A stretch of 64,000 nucleotides of DNA, taken from positions 992,001 through 1,056,000 of the forward strand of contig OW203738.1 of assembly GCA_934045075.1 (NCBI GenBank), in the 5' to 3' direction. The position numbers and the translations under genes were made by a program. The notes beneath the pieces were generated by a model. The model worked only from the letters and a program-made list of their open reading frames with translations. It was not told the DNA's origin and made no database searches. The stretch is from Yponomeuta sedellus. Taxonomy: Eukaryota; Arthropoda; Insecta; Lepidoptera; Yponomeutidae. Shown piece by piece: positions 49,090 to 59,976 of the stretch. Within the stretch, counting starts at the first letter, position 1. Each line of letters starts with the position of its first letter.

Positions 49090-49727
49090 CGACAAAAAAA
49101 TTAACGAAAAATCGTAAAAAATATTTTGAGGGTTTATTTTTTTATTTTTCTCAGTTTTCAGACTAACGAGGGTTTTTTGAGGGGTTTTTTTTATTTTTCT
49201 CAGATTTCAGAATAAAGAAAAACCAAGAGGTAGGCCTATGTTCTGCAGAAGATATCATTATAAAAAAAATATTAGAGATTTTAAGATTGTGTCGTCCGAT
49301 ATACGTGATAAATGAAAGAACGGGCCGGTGCCGACCACAAGACGTTTGTACCATTGGTTTTTTTTTAAATATTTTTTAAATATGATTGCTTTTTATCCTG
49401 ATATTGTTTGTTTAACATCCAACAAAATAATTATTTGTAAGAAAAAAATGCGTCAGTGTTTTTCAACTAGTGTCACATGTTTATGTCATGGTCATAGTGT
49501 CCCCTTAAAAAACGGCGAATGAATGCAATCACGTAGTAGTTTAAACATAGACACAAATAAATGTGTAAAAAGTGTAATTCTTAGGTTTTGTTATTGCACC
49601 AAAAAACCCTGAAATGAATCCGTTATGAGATTAAGAATCCAAAAGAGAGATCATGAAAAATTATTTAAAGTGGAAAAAGAGCTAGCACTTTGAGCCTCCA
49701 TGCTAATTCTGATTTAGCTTTTTTATG
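49090..49727. other. Unassigned with a two-copy T-rich repeat
   Basis: tttatttttctcagttttca (49144) and tttatttttctcagatttca (49190) lie in units of roughly 50-60 bp. The rest is A+T-rich. Confidence 0.4.
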
Positions 49728-50240
49728 TGGCCTATAAACGTCCAACTACAGGGCACAGAAAAAAATCTCAGTGTGCTTAGTGCGAGTTTTTTAACTACTC
49801 GATCGCGTTAACGTAAACTCATATTTCTATTGCATCGAGGAAGCGCCACCTAGCGACAAGTATGGAAATTCAAATTGCTGAGTGCGAGTTGTAATGGTTT
49901 ACGTTGAGAAGTGAACACGTTTACCAGCCAAAACACGAATAAACGCGAGTGCGAGTTGTACTGTGACAGTTTTTTGCCAGTTCGAACGGTAACTTACTCA
50001 TACTCACTACTCAATGCTCGATTAACGCGGTAGTAAAGTTATCCGATTGGATCTGTCAAAACTCGCACTAAGCACTCAGAAAGAGAGTATATGAATAATT
50101 ACCCCGCGTGCCCACCGCGGATTGACAATTTCAAGCGCTGAGGTAGTTGAACAATTTTAAAAGCCTATTTAGAGGCTTAAAAATCCACCTCAAATTGCAG
50201 TAGTTAAAAACCTCGGACACTCAGGTTTCCTCATGATGTT
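49728..50240 (-). mobile_element. Family E SINE split by family L
   Basis: gtggcctataaacgtccaac, gggcacag on the left; agaaagagagtatatgaata, cgcgtgcccaccgcgg, gcgctgaggtagttgaac and cggacactcaggtttcctca on the right. A short B scrap (aagcctatttagaggctta, 50161) also interrupts it. Confidence 0.65.
49771..50077 (-). mobile_element. Family L non-autonomous element, nested
   Basis: Inverted ends gtgtgcttagtgcgagtttt and the complement of aactcgcactaagcactc. Aligns end to end with 23399-23705 in reverse. A ctcag pair at the borders is a possible target duplication. Confidence 0.75.
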
Positions 50241-50607
50241 TTCCTGTGGCGTTAACTAAGCGTCTAGTAAAAAAAACTCCTTCAATTTTGTAGTTCGACT
50301 GAATTATTTTTGAAATCAAAGTTACTTTGTTAATACAAAACGAAAACACATAAATGAAAAATATAGAATGAGCGGGTATAAACCCGCTCATATCATTATA
50401 GCCAAAAGCGATTTCTTCCAGATACCCGTGTGATCCTTTTGAAAAAATATTTAAAAAAGGTATAAAAACAATCATCCTTGTGCAAGTGCCATTACCAATT
50501 CTATTTGACGTGTTGCGGTTCAATAACAAATTTTAGAGTTGTTAGCCTACTTGTTAATCTGAAATTATCTTTCAGAAATGAAAACGTGCTTATATTTGTA
50601 GTGTTCA
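50241..50607. other. Unassigned with a 10-bp hairpin
   Basis: atgagcgggtataaacccgctcat is a 10-bp hairpin near 50368. agcgatttcttccagatacc (50407) is a LINE 3' UTR word in reverse. Confidence 0.4.
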
Positions 50608-50745
50608 TTGAAATGAAATGAAATTAAAAGGTTTTATTCAAAGTAGCGCAGAATCTGTGGCTTAATGAACGTTACAATTCAAACTAGGTGTCCATTTCAA
50701 TATTTAGATCATTTTGGAAAAAAATAGACAAAAAAACTTCATTAA
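50608..50745 (-). mobile_element. LINE 3' end
   Basis: gaaatgaaatgaaattaaaa, cttaatgaacgttacaattc, ggtgtccatttcaatattt; fourth copy of the tail seen at 29881. Confidence 0.7.
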
Positions 50746-50869
50746 GTCACAGTCTCTGTGTTATTTTAAATAAAAACAATTTTATTTTGAGTGATTTCGA
50801 GAATTAACATCCCAATATTCTACTCACATATTAAACTTTATTATTAGGTATTATTAGATAAAACGTCTG

Positions 50870-51130
50870 CTATGTGGTGTCAGCCTAGAGAATAGCACCA
50901 ACCTAAATTCTTCCCGCGGGTGTCGTAAAAGGCGACTAAGGGACACAAACCAGGAGGTGGGCAGCAGCGCCCCCTGCAGTACTATTCCACCAAACTGCGA
51001 ACCCCAACCCGCATGCCCAGTATGGGGATTACGGGAATTACCCCCAAATGATGGCACAGCGTTAGGCTATGGCGCTCATTAGGGGAGGGCTATGTCCAGC
51101 AGTGGACTAATATAGCCTGAAGAAAAAGAA
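50870..51130 (+). mobile_element. Family C SINE, near full length
   Basis: tggtgtcagcctagagaata, cttcccgcgggtgtcg, taaaaggcgactaaggga, gcagcgccccctgcagtac, ggctatgtccagcagtgg, actaatatagcctgaag then a gaaaaagaag tail. The clearest plus-strand copy. Confidence 0.85.
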
Positions 51131-51416
51131 GATAAAACGTATTTACCTTATTTCCCGACGTTTCGGCAGCGTTACAGTTGCCGTGGTCACAGGTAGACTA
51201 AAATGGCGAGTCAATTATTAGTATCACCATTGAATTAAATTCAATGGTATCACTTCTAGTTTGTAGCAGCTGGCCGACACAGAAACACTATCCTATCAGA
51301 AATAACATCCAGCACTATAATATCAGAAATAACATCCTGCCGAAATCATTCAAAAATTAACATCCTGCTTAAACCATATCAACAAACCTTTGAACAGAGA
51401 AGTTCCACAAATGAAA
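51131..51416. repeat. Unclassified repeat remnants
   Basis: ttcccgacgtttcggcagcg with gttgccgtggtcacagg (51157-51193) resembles the inner motif of fold-back family H. At 51290-51370 the phrase atcagaaataacatcc recurs three times with changes. Confidence 0.4.
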
Positions 51417-51896
51417 TTAATGGAATTCCTTTTGTAAACCATAAACACGCGGGAAACTCGAAACTGTTGCGCTGCAAGTTCTCTGCGGAATATTCGACGT
51501 TGAATTTGAGCTTAAGTTGTTTATACTTGGCATAACGAGACTGTTGTCTGTCTGTCTGTCCGTCTCGACTGACTTCTTAGGGGTAATTGGCAAGGAGCTG
51601 TCTTGTTTACGGTTGCGATTCCTTGTTTTGCTATCTTCAATTTTAGTTAACGTTTCACCGTCCATGGTTGGACCATTTACTAAAGAAATATTTCTAAGAT
51701 CAGATTTTTTTTTCGTTAGTCGCCAGACTTTAATCAGATCGGTCCAAAGATTGAGTAGTGTTTGGAAAATCAGATCACTGTCTGAAACTTCCTCAGTAGT
51801 ATTGAGGCATCCTGGGTCTTCTTGTTTAACCGGTTGTGTCCAGTAAAGTGAAAGCAAATGGGCATAAAAATGTCTAAGCGAAATGTCATACAACAT
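51417..51896 (-). CDS. Possible terminal exon of a host gene
   Basis: An open frame on the minus strand includes HFYAHLLSLYWTQPVKQEDP, IFQTLLNLWTDLIKVWRLTK, and a Ser/Asn/Thr-rich end with MPSINNLSSNSTSNIPQ. It is not shared with any repeat here. An AG within the frame (cgcttag, near 51871) or near 51807-51812 could be the acceptor, so the ATG at 51896 need not be a start. The hydrophilic, low-complexity C-terminus fits a cytoplasmic tail or disordered end. Family not recognised. Confidence 0.4.
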   Translation of the reverse strand: MLYDISLRHFYAHLLSLYWTQPVKQEDPGCLNTTEEVSDSDLIFQTLLNLWTDLIKVWRLTKKKSDLRNISLVNGPTMDGETLTKIEDSKTRNRNRKQDSSLPITPKKSVETDRQTDNSLVMPSINNLSSNSTSNIPQRTCSATVSSFPRVYGLQKEFH

Positions 51897-54327
51897 ATAT
51901 TACTGAGCAAAAGCTATAAAATTTGTAAAATCTTCCATTTTATTATAAGTATATACCAAAAAAATGTAACGCAGAAAAATATATGGTTTTCAGAAACCAT
52001 TCGAAGAAAGTGTCATAATTAGCTAATAAACGTTATGTTACGTTATAAACGTTTGGATATCCCAAAAATACTAAAATATGAATTTATCAAAACCTCAGCA
52101 AGTTGGCCCATAAATAACACGCACCCACTGGTGCTAACCGCAATTTTTAGCCGACAAAATGCGTGCACTAAATCATAGCTCTTTTATATGCATTATTATT
52201 CAACTCCGTTCGCTTGAAAACTTCTATGACTATAAATATAGTGCCTAGAATTGCTTGCCGAGCACGCTAAGCTAAATCATAGCCCAGTGGCGCGCAGGAC
52301 GAACAAAAGGTAATGGCCATAATTCGTTTTTGTTCGCCCAGAGCGCAATATTTCACCGTTTCAGCCACATTCGTAATAATTTTCCAATTAAAAGAAATAT
52401 GTTTTTATTCATTTGCGCCCATGATCTGATTCATGAGACCCGGTGGTGAACTTTTGAAAATTAAGTAGGTATATACAGGGTGTAAGAAATTATCGATTTG
52501 TATTTGGATACAAATCGATAATTTCTTACACCCTGTAGGTGAGAGATTCTACTCGTTAATATGAATATAACTTGTACTATTGAAAAAAACGCAACAGCTG
52601 GTGGAAACGACCAGTTGAAGCAGATTGTCGTCAGAAATCAGTGGCCAAAGTCAGAAATCAGTGACGCCTCTTGTGAAGGTTTATATGTATATCTAACAGT
52701 AGACGAGTTCGGTCTGACTGATTGAGTCGTGGGAAAAATAAATATACATTTTGGTACGGAAGTTATATTAAATTTATGTACATAGCAAAGCTGATACTTG
52801 TTTCGAGATACAAAAGTTTTTTTCATAGTAGACTGATATGATTAATTGACTGACTTCAGTCATCATATTGACTAGTGAAATTCTGTTTATTATCTTTCTC
52901 CATTACTTTCGAAAAAAACACAAAATGTTTTTTTATTACCCGTTCAAAGAAAGAAAAATAAAATGGCATCTAATTAGCAATGTATCAACAGTAAACTATT
53001 GATAACAAGTGCACAGTGGTTTCCAGCAATCAATGTCAGGAACAAATACTGCAGTGTTTGCAGCAACGCGACCGCTCGGGGTTTTCACGACTAAGTAAAC
53101 AGAAACAGAAGTTGTAAACTCGAAATGGCTGAATCAAATAAATACGGAGCGTATGACTGGTGATATTATAGGCACTATGAAAAGTTTTGTTACTATTTTT
53201 TTTTTTTCAATAAAACTTAATTTTGATATCCTAGGCCAAATGTTTCAATTGGCTGTTTTAAATAACCTGTACATAAATGTAAAAAAGATTTGTGGTTCTT
53301 TTTTAAAATAACTAAGGCAGATAATTTTAGGTAACATTAGTAATATAACAAAATTTTACTTTTTACATTAATCAAGCGACATTCACTAGCAAACTGACAC
53401 GCAGTTTGTCAAAGTGCACTTTTTTGCATTAGGAACAAAGAAACAACTCTTTCGGTTTCGTCTTTGAATACTTTTTGAACAAACTTTAGTGAAATTGCTT
53501 ACCAAGCCTAGCATGGAACAGATGTTGAGAAATAATTCAAAATACATTATATATTTGTATATTCGTAAATTAAGTTAAATCATATATTTTTACTCGTTAT
53601 AAAAAAAATATCCTTACTTAATGATGATCAAAGTTGTTAGTTTGACAATTAATAGATTATGTAGAGAAAAACATATCAGCATTTATTCTTTTCATATTAA
53701 CTTAATTAACAGAGTTTTCAACTTAAAAATTATTACACATGAATATTTTGAACACTGGACACAATCGTCCTCTAAATGTGTTTTAATGAAAATCTACTGG
53801 TAAGCCTTGATGGTATAGTTACCTTTTCTGCACACATTTCTGCATAACACAGAAACATGTTGTAGAACCTTTAACATCTAAATATTTGAATCTTGAAACC
53901 AAACTTCTGTCAACTATGACCTAAGTTAGTGTTGGCGTTGCGAAATTAACCCTTAAGCGATGAGCTGTCGTGTCGCTTTGGAAGCGGCAGAGCGCTTGCA
54001 TTGTGACGCAAACTATATTACGAGAGTGGGATGAATTCCACTCCCCGCGTTTGAGTTGCTTCATTTGATTTGTTTACTTTAGGCTCAAGTAATTGTACCA
54101 AATTTCTAGGGGCGGTGAAATTTGTCGCATTATACATGTTTGGATGCGATACGACACTGATTAACAGCGTAACAAACAACGAGCACAATAAGGTCATTTA
54201 GTTTAGTTTAACTAACATTTAGTTACCAAATAATATAATTCAGAAACTATTTCTCAGAGATGTCTTGAATATCTCGCAAGGTAAGGAAGTTAGACAGAAA
54301 GTCTGTGAATACATTTATTTATTTGAT
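51897..54327. other. Least repetitive stretch of the window
   Basis: Apart from the hairpin at 52474-52537 and a duplicated gtcagaaatcagtg near 52630 and 52650, no shared repeat or convincing exon was found. It is A+T-rich and could be intronic. Confidence 0.45.
52474..52537. mobile_element. Minimal palindromic MITE, perfect 30-bp arms
   Basis: Arms 52474-52503 and 52508-52537 are exact complements (start tacagggtgtaagaaattat) with the loop ttgg. The ends are TA followed by cagggtgt and its complement, consistent with a Tc1/mariner-type end and TA duplication reduced to its inverted repeats. Confidence 0.8.
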
Positions 54328-54515
54328 GGCGACCTCTGTGGCTTAGCGGTAGCGCATCTGCCTACCATGCAAGAGGTCCCGGGTTCGAATCCCGGCTGGG
54401 GACAAAAAAAACCCCAGGTCGTGGATGTTTACATGTTTGTGATGTCGTTGTTTCTGGTTCCCGCGACACAATGTATGTGCCTGTATGTAAATGTTATGTT
54501 ATGTTGTTATGTTAT
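54328..54515 (+). mobile_element. Family D SINE, near full length
   Basis: tggcttagcggtagcgcatc, ggttcgaatcccggctgg, ccaggtcgtggatgtttac; the gggtatcctag segment is deleted (cgacacaatgtatg). Tail of atgttatgtt. Confidence 0.85.
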
Positions 54516-55009
54516 TTTCCATTATCAATATGAAGAGTTTTTTGCGATTAAGTAATAAAATATATGACTTTAAAACACTGTATTTAATTTAAAACAATAG
54601 ATAAAGAACTGATGATTAGTATAAACAGTAAAAGGAGATAATTTGAAAGTAGTAAAAGTTGTCAGTAGAAGGGTTTCATCAAAAGGTGAGGTAGTAAGTG
54701 AAAATGCAAAAAAAAACTAAAATGGAGGACTTGGTTCTAAAGTGCGGCTTATAAATGGTAGGACAGAATGAAATAAATATAAAAAATGCTGTAAAAAGGT
54801 TTACACCGTAACGAGATTTTCTCGATAAAGATAGATAGATAAAAAACAGTTTACTTCACATTAAAAAGGAAATTACACAGATATTGTACGTTAAAAGTTG
54901 TATCCTGCAGTAAAAGTTGTCACAAGCTATGTTCCAATTTCAGTTTCTTCCCAGCACGGTCCTAACAAACCTCCTAACTAGGCAACTTCGAACTAAAAAA
55001 GTTTTGACA
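54516..55009. other. No feature recognised
   Basis: A+T-rich. If the exon at 55136 is real, its promoter would lie here or just downstream; no TATA box at a sensible place was seen. Confidence 0.35.
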
Positions 55010-55135
55010 CTTTCTTTCAATTCCTCGCGGACGCTCAGCGAAACAACGAGCACTTAGAGCCTAAGTGAAGCGCCAACACTTGGGAGCAGACAGTACAATA
55101 ACAGAAGAAGTCGCCGACACCGACGGTGCAGCAAG

Positions 55136-55171
55136 ATGGCGGACTATATATCAGAGAAACTGAGTATCAAT
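55136..55171 (+). CDS. Possible first coding exon
   Basis: gcagcaagATGGcgg gives ATG in a good context. Twelve codons (MADYISEKLSIN) end directly at gtatgt, a good splice donor. The 120 bp upstream are less A+T-rich (gaagtcgccgacaccgacgg) and lack repeats, as expected for a 5' UTR. No downstream exon was identified in the window. The 69-codon continuation reads into intron-like tandem repeats. Confidence 0.3.
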
Positions 55172-55239
55172 GTATGTTCAGAAAGCCTTCCCTGGTTTTC
55201 TAGTCTCCCGGTTCAAAAGCTGTTTACCGATCATACGAT

Positions 55240-55840
55240 TGAGATGATGATTTTCACAGCTATTCTTTGGGGCAGAGCTGCTTTAAAAAACCACGCATTC
55301 ATTCACACTTGGCAAATCGACTGCACTAAAAGTCATCGGTCTTAAACTTATATCCTACGGTCAGGAACAGAGGCCCTTATTAAAAGATCTTTAATAGCTG
55401 CGGTCTTGAGCGGTGAGGTCGAGGTCTTTGCATTCCAGATTGAGATGATGATTCTTACAGCTATTCTTTGGAACAGAGCTGCTTTAAAAAACCACGCATT
55501 CATCCGCACTGGGAAAATCGACTGCACTCAAAGTCATCGGTTTTAAACTTATATTTTAAGGCCAGGAACAGAGGCCCTTATTAAAAGATCTTACTGGCTG
55601 CTGTCTTGAGCCTTGAGGTCGAGGTCTTTGCATTCTAGATTTAGTTGATGATTTTCACAGCTATTTTTGGAGCAGAGCTGCTTAAAAAAACACGCATTCA
55701 TCCGCACTGGGCAAATCGACTGCACTCAAAGTCATCGGTCTTAAACTTATATCCTTCGGTCAGGAACAGAGGCCCTTATCAAAAGATCTTTAATAGCTGC
55801 GGTCTTGAGCGGTGAGGTCGAGGTCTTTGCATTCCAGCCC
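55240..55840. repeat. Three-copy tandem repeat, about 200-bp unit
   Basis: Units start near 55240, 55440 and 55640, each with gatgattttcacagctatt-like, caaatcgactgcact, gtcaggaacagaggccc and gaggtcgaggtctttgcatt. Units 1 and 3 are closer in their ends (aatagctgcggtcttgagcg) than either is to unit 2. No tRNA or coding signal. Unique to this place in the window. Confidence 0.85.
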
Positions 55841-56334
55841 TATGGTTTTCATTTCTAACGCCACTGAACGGCTACGAGTATTTTTTGGTAAACGAGTAAT
55901 CAATTTGAATCATCGTTCACTGCAATCCTCTGGTTTTTTTACGTCCTCTCGTAATGTATTTGTATAAGTTACATAGATAGATAGAGAAGACTTTATTGCA
56001 CAAACAGGGAAATGCAACCGTGATTTCTTAAATCTAAGTAATGTTATATAATTGGCGGTCTTATCACTTAGAGCGATCTCTTCCAAACAACTTTTGGATG
56101 GAGTGGATTCCAGGAGGAATATGGTGCATGTACATAAATAATAAAATCGAAAATATATTGAAATAAATCGAAAATATACTAAGTAGGAAAAGATTGCGAG
56201 AATGTAAGTTTTTTTTAATACAAGAGTATTTTTTTACAATATTTTCGTTGCACTAGCACTTTGAGATATCTATAAACTGAATGTTTCACTACGTTCGCGA
56301 TTAACAGATTTAATTCTAAGTCGTTATAGTTAGA
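55841..56334. repeat. LINE 3' UTR remnant and unassigned sequence
   Basis: gatagagaagactttattgc at 55978 and attggcggtcttatcactta, gagcgatctcttccaaacaa at 56051 are a minus-strand LINE 3' UTR of the type at 13262 and 20520. No protein part. Confidence 0.5.
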
Positions 56335-56700
56335 AGCGCTCGTGGCCTAGGCGAACCGAGTGATTGGAATCAATCACTTGCTTAAGCAACAACAGGCGCG
56401 GTCAGGTACGGGATGGGTGAGCGTCCCGTGACTACCGCTAGTGGCATTTTTCCGAGCGCTTCCATGCTTCGCAAGGCACGTTAAGCCGTTGGTGCCGGCT
56501 GTCATATAATGGCAGTCGTTAAGCCATGTCAGAGGCCGTATGGGCGGCTTGATAACTTCTGACAGTGAGGCCCGCCACTGTCTCACAATCCTCCATCAAC
56601 CCGGACTTGGCTCCCGTGGTGGAGTATGGCCTAACCTTCCTGCGATGCAGAAAGAGACCCGTGCCCCAGCAGTGGGGCATATAAGGGTTGATAACGATAA
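56335..56700 (+). mobile_element. Family A1 SINE, complete with perfect 13-bp target duplication
   Basis: 366 bp from agcgctcgtggcctaggcg to ggttgataacgataa. The head shows gcttaagcaacaacaggcgc and acgggatgggtgagcgtccc (5S-like A and C boxes). Perfect direct repeats cgttatagttaga flank it (56322-56334, 56701-56713). It fixes both ends of the family and is probably one of the youngest copies here. Confidence 0.95.
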
Positions 56701-56713
56701 CGTTATAGTTAGA

Positions 56714-57558
56714 TACAAAAGCTCGTATCGTTACGTAGTAGAGCTGACTTTCTGTGTAACCTTCGTTTATTGTCACAGGCAAGTTAATCTCACTGCTGAG
56801 ACATTTGTCTTCCTAACTCGAGTTACTCAGAGAAAGTTGTATTGTTAGGTGTATTAAGGAGTTGTGTTTATTGTTTTTTTGTGGCAGATTAGTCGCCGTT
56901 TGGGGTTAGTTTGGCCATATATAGGGCTAACGAGATCTGTGTAATATTTCCATGAATATTTATTTATTTATATTTTCTCAGAAACTATCTGGATTATAAA
57001 TAAACACATAGTTTTACTTGTAACGTACCGTAAGTTACAGTTTCTGTGTTGTTATCAATATGATATTTTAATTTGATTTAAGAGGCATATTATCACAGTG
57101 TTACTATGACGGGTAACTTAGGCCTGACTTTTTCTTACTAATAGGGATGTGGTTCTAGATAAGATAAGATAAGATAAAAAATATTTGTTTGCAGTATAAC
57201 TAATCTAAAATTACATTTACTGGCGGCACCCACACTAGGAAAACCCGTATCGTGGGAGCCAATTTTTTACATTAGAAATTTTACTTATAGCCAAGAAAAA
57301 AAAAATCAAACATGCAACTCGGAAATATCCTTAGATATAAAACTAAATTATAAAATAGAAAAAAAATCCAACATAAATATTATGTATTTTGGGTGTTAGT
57401 TCAGAGCACATGAACTATTCCGATGCTTGCCTAGTAATCTCCAGTAACAGTTCGATGTCATAATAATTTAAAGTAGCCATCCATTTACTAACAATAATTT
57501 TACATTCGTGGTAGGACGATGTTTTAATATCACAACATTTTATTACCTTCTTATCCTC
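56714..57558. other. Mostly unassigned; LINE and D SINE words
   Basis: tatatagggctaacgagatc (56918) is the LINE 3' UTR word of 2095 and 14705, with a tttatttattt tail. cacccacactaggaaaaccc (57228) is a diverged D word. A short gataa run lies at 57158-57177. Confidence 0.4.
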
Positions 57559-57790
57559 CTAAGCCCTGGATGTAACAATAACTTCAAGTCTTCTAAAACT
57601 AAATCGATTTTGAGGAACTTTTTCTTCTTGGTGTCCAAAAAATGATGAGGTTTTCCTCATAATTTTTTGGACAGAAAAAGTTGGACCTGGAACAGTAAGT
57701 TTTCCAGACTTCCGACTAAATTGTTGAGTGAGAATTAAGAAAATTATTGGAGATGTCCTATTTTTAGGACGCCAGGGCTTACGAGGAAGA
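57559..57790 (-). CDS. Hypothetical frame, about 75 codons
   Basis: The minus frame includes PRKPWRPKNRTSPIIFLILT and KLTVPGPTFSVQKIMRKTSS and ends VIVTSRA. It is basic, contains an imperfect DNA hairpin (57632-57673) and is not repeated here. No family recognised; weak evidence of being coding. Confidence 0.15.
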
Positions 57791-57814
57791 TGAATGAAGA
57801 AGAATAAGAAGAAG

Positions 57815-58060
57815 AAGAAGAAATACATTTATTTATCGCCACACAGACATATACAAATCGTAGAATAGAACAAAATATTAAAAAAAGTAATAAAAACAAA
57901 CAAATACGACAGAACACAGCTAGCGGATACGGGTCATGTCCATGCGGCGGTAAAACGGCCTCAGGCTCAGTACTTGCTGCAGGTTTTTTGCCCACAGCAC
58001 TGATTTTCAGCAAGGGCCTGGTGACAGTGACTCACGGAAAGTCGCATCGAGACCCACGAC
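57815..58060 (-). mobile_element. LINE 3' UTR and tail
   Basis: Minus strand: ctcgatgcgactttccgtga, aatcagtgctgtgggcaaaa, cgccgcatggacatgacccg, ending aaatgtatttcttcttcttc. It is probably the end of the LINE whose protein lies at 58431-59230, with a microsatellite between. Confidence 0.6.
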
Positions 58061-58310
58061 GTACGATACAATACAATACGATACGATACGATACGATACG
58101 ATACGATACGATACGATACAATACGATACGATACGATACGATACGATACGATACGATACGATAAGATACGATACGATAAGATACGATACGATACGATACG
58201 AACGATACGATACGATACTATACGATACGATACGATACGATACGATACGATACGATACGATACGATACGATACGATACGATACGATACAATACAATATAA
58301 TACTACACAG
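58061..58310. repeat. (TACGA)n pentanucleotide array
   Basis: About 45 units of atacg with rare variants (ataag, atact, ataca). It opens long false frames on the minus strand with a Tyr-Arg-Ile-Val-Ser repeat. Confidence 0.95.
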
Positions 58311-58430
58311 CACAGCACAATACGGCATAGTAATATTATACAACACAATATAATGAAGCGATCTCGAGTTATATAATGGAAGGATAGACATAGAAGGAGT
58401 AGCATCTTATGCTGGAAAAGAAAGAAAGGT

Positions 58431-59230
58431 TTAGGTTTCGTGGATACATAACAAATAGCCTTTAAGTTTTACCTTAAAGGCATATTTGCTTGTAAGGTCT
58501 CTAAGAGGAGGAGGAATGTCGTTCCAGCATTTAGACGCCGCGAATCTGAAGCTTCCTCGGAAGGCTGCAGTTCGATGCGCCGGTATTATTGTTCTCGACT
58601 TGCAACGGTACTTGTTACGAGACCACTCAATCTTGTTGAATAAGTATTCGGGTGTCTCCGACTTGATGACACCGAACAGCAGGCCGGCAAGATGAAGCAT
58701 CTGTCGTGCGTCCATCTTCAACAGATTCGCGTCGTTCAAATAAGGCGTGACATGGGATCGGGGGGGAATCTTGAAACAGAACCGAGCACACGCATTCTGC
58801 ACACGCTGTATCAACCTTTCAGACCTGCGTAGCAAACAACCCCCATAGACAACGTCGCAGTAGTTTAGTTTGGACAGCACAAGCGACTCACACAATTCGA
58901 CTCTCATGTCTACACTGAGGTAGTCCCGTATCCTGTACAGTACTTTTAGCCGATAGAAGCAATTTGCCACAACCTCTACGACATGACCCTCGAACGGAGC
59001 TGACCATCCATCAATAAGCCCAAGTTCCTAGCCTCAGACACTAGCTCAATCGGCTCACCTCGGATACAGATAGGCCCAGTATGGGTTAGCTGGTCTCTAG
59101 TTTTGCCGATTTGAGCCGCCGACCCAAGTATCAAGCACTTGGACTTATCGGGATTAAGGGACAAGCAATTTTTCTCGGACCAGTTTGCCACTCTCTCTAA
59201 ATCCTCATGAATGGTGCAGACAACCACAAA
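58431..59230 (-). pseudogene. LINE ORF2, post-catalytic part, frameshifted
   Basis: First part (59227-58976): EDLERVANWSEKNCLSLNPD, KSKCLILGS. Second part (58970-58431): YRIRDYLSVDMRVELCESLV, LSKLNYCDVVYGG, KCWNDIPPPLRDL and a stop. The order is that of CR1/Jockey-like reverse transcriptases after the FADD box. One frameshift near 58975; truncated upstream of FADD. Confidence 0.85.
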
Positions 59231-59564
59231 AATCTGAACAATAATTTCAGTTATCTCGAGTAGGGAATGCTGTTATACTTTTTTTGTGTACCTTATAATA
59301 TGCCCCGCCCAGAAACCTTCTGGATACTAGTAGAAATGTTACGAATGCCGTAGATCCCATTTGGACGGCAGTGGACTACATAATATAGCCCAAAGAAGAA
59401 AAAGATGAAGAAGGTCCCATTTTGCCTTGCACATTCTAGTCGGCTAACCGACAAATTATTTTTTGTGTAAACACCTGATCGCAATGAAAAATTGTCCGAT
59501 CTGTAATTTAATTAGCTTTTAAATATGGGAATTCTACTTAAATTCCCATAAACCAGAGTTGGTG
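59231..59564. other. Mostly unassigned; C-type tail word
   Basis: ggcagtggactacataatat then agcccaaagaagaaa (59368-59403) is an RTE/C-like tail. A 9-bp hairpin (atgggaatt) lies near 59526-59549. Confidence 0.4.
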
Positions 59565-59764
59565 TAGTATTTTCTAAGGTTAACACGAGTACTAGACATA
59601 ATTAAAATAGTTTTAATACGGATTTCACTCGTTTATTATATTTTTAAAAATTTCCGACGTTTCGGCACTTTCCAAATCCGAGACCACGGCACTTGTAAAA
59701 GTGTCGATACGTCGGAAAATTGTGAAAATATAATCAACGAGTGAAATCCGTATTAAAACAGTTT
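59565..59764. repeat. Family H fold-back repeat
   Basis: Outer arms aatacggatttcactcgttt and the complement of aacgagtgaaatccgtatt; inner arms around ttccgacgtttcggcac and gtcgatacgtcggaa. Second copy of 1541-1852, here uninterrupted. Confidence 0.7.
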
Positions 59765-59976
59765 AAATAACAGAGTAAGTGTGTAACAGAAATTATATAA
59801 GCGTACCATGTGAAATTAAGGTTTTATAAATGTTTTAAGAGGTGACTCCAGCCTGTAAACATGAAAACCTTATTTTTCTTGTATACCTATACTGTGTAAA
59901 TGGTGTTAAAAAATTAAAAAATTGTTAAATATATTTTATCTCGAAATAAAGAAATTTAAAAATCATAATCAATGTA
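59765..59976. other. No feature recognised
   Basis: A+T-rich; tatctcgaaataaagaa near 59937 contains AATAAA and may be a LINE 3' end. Confidence 0.35.

Noticed and set aside
57150..57180. Telomeric-type repeat
   Set aside because: The gataa run is a short microsatellite; no TTAGG repeats, the usual insect telomere unit, were seen anywhere.
58007..58405. Long minus-strand frames rich in Tyr-Arg-Ile-Val-Ser
   Set aside because: Translation of the TACGA array in more than one frame.
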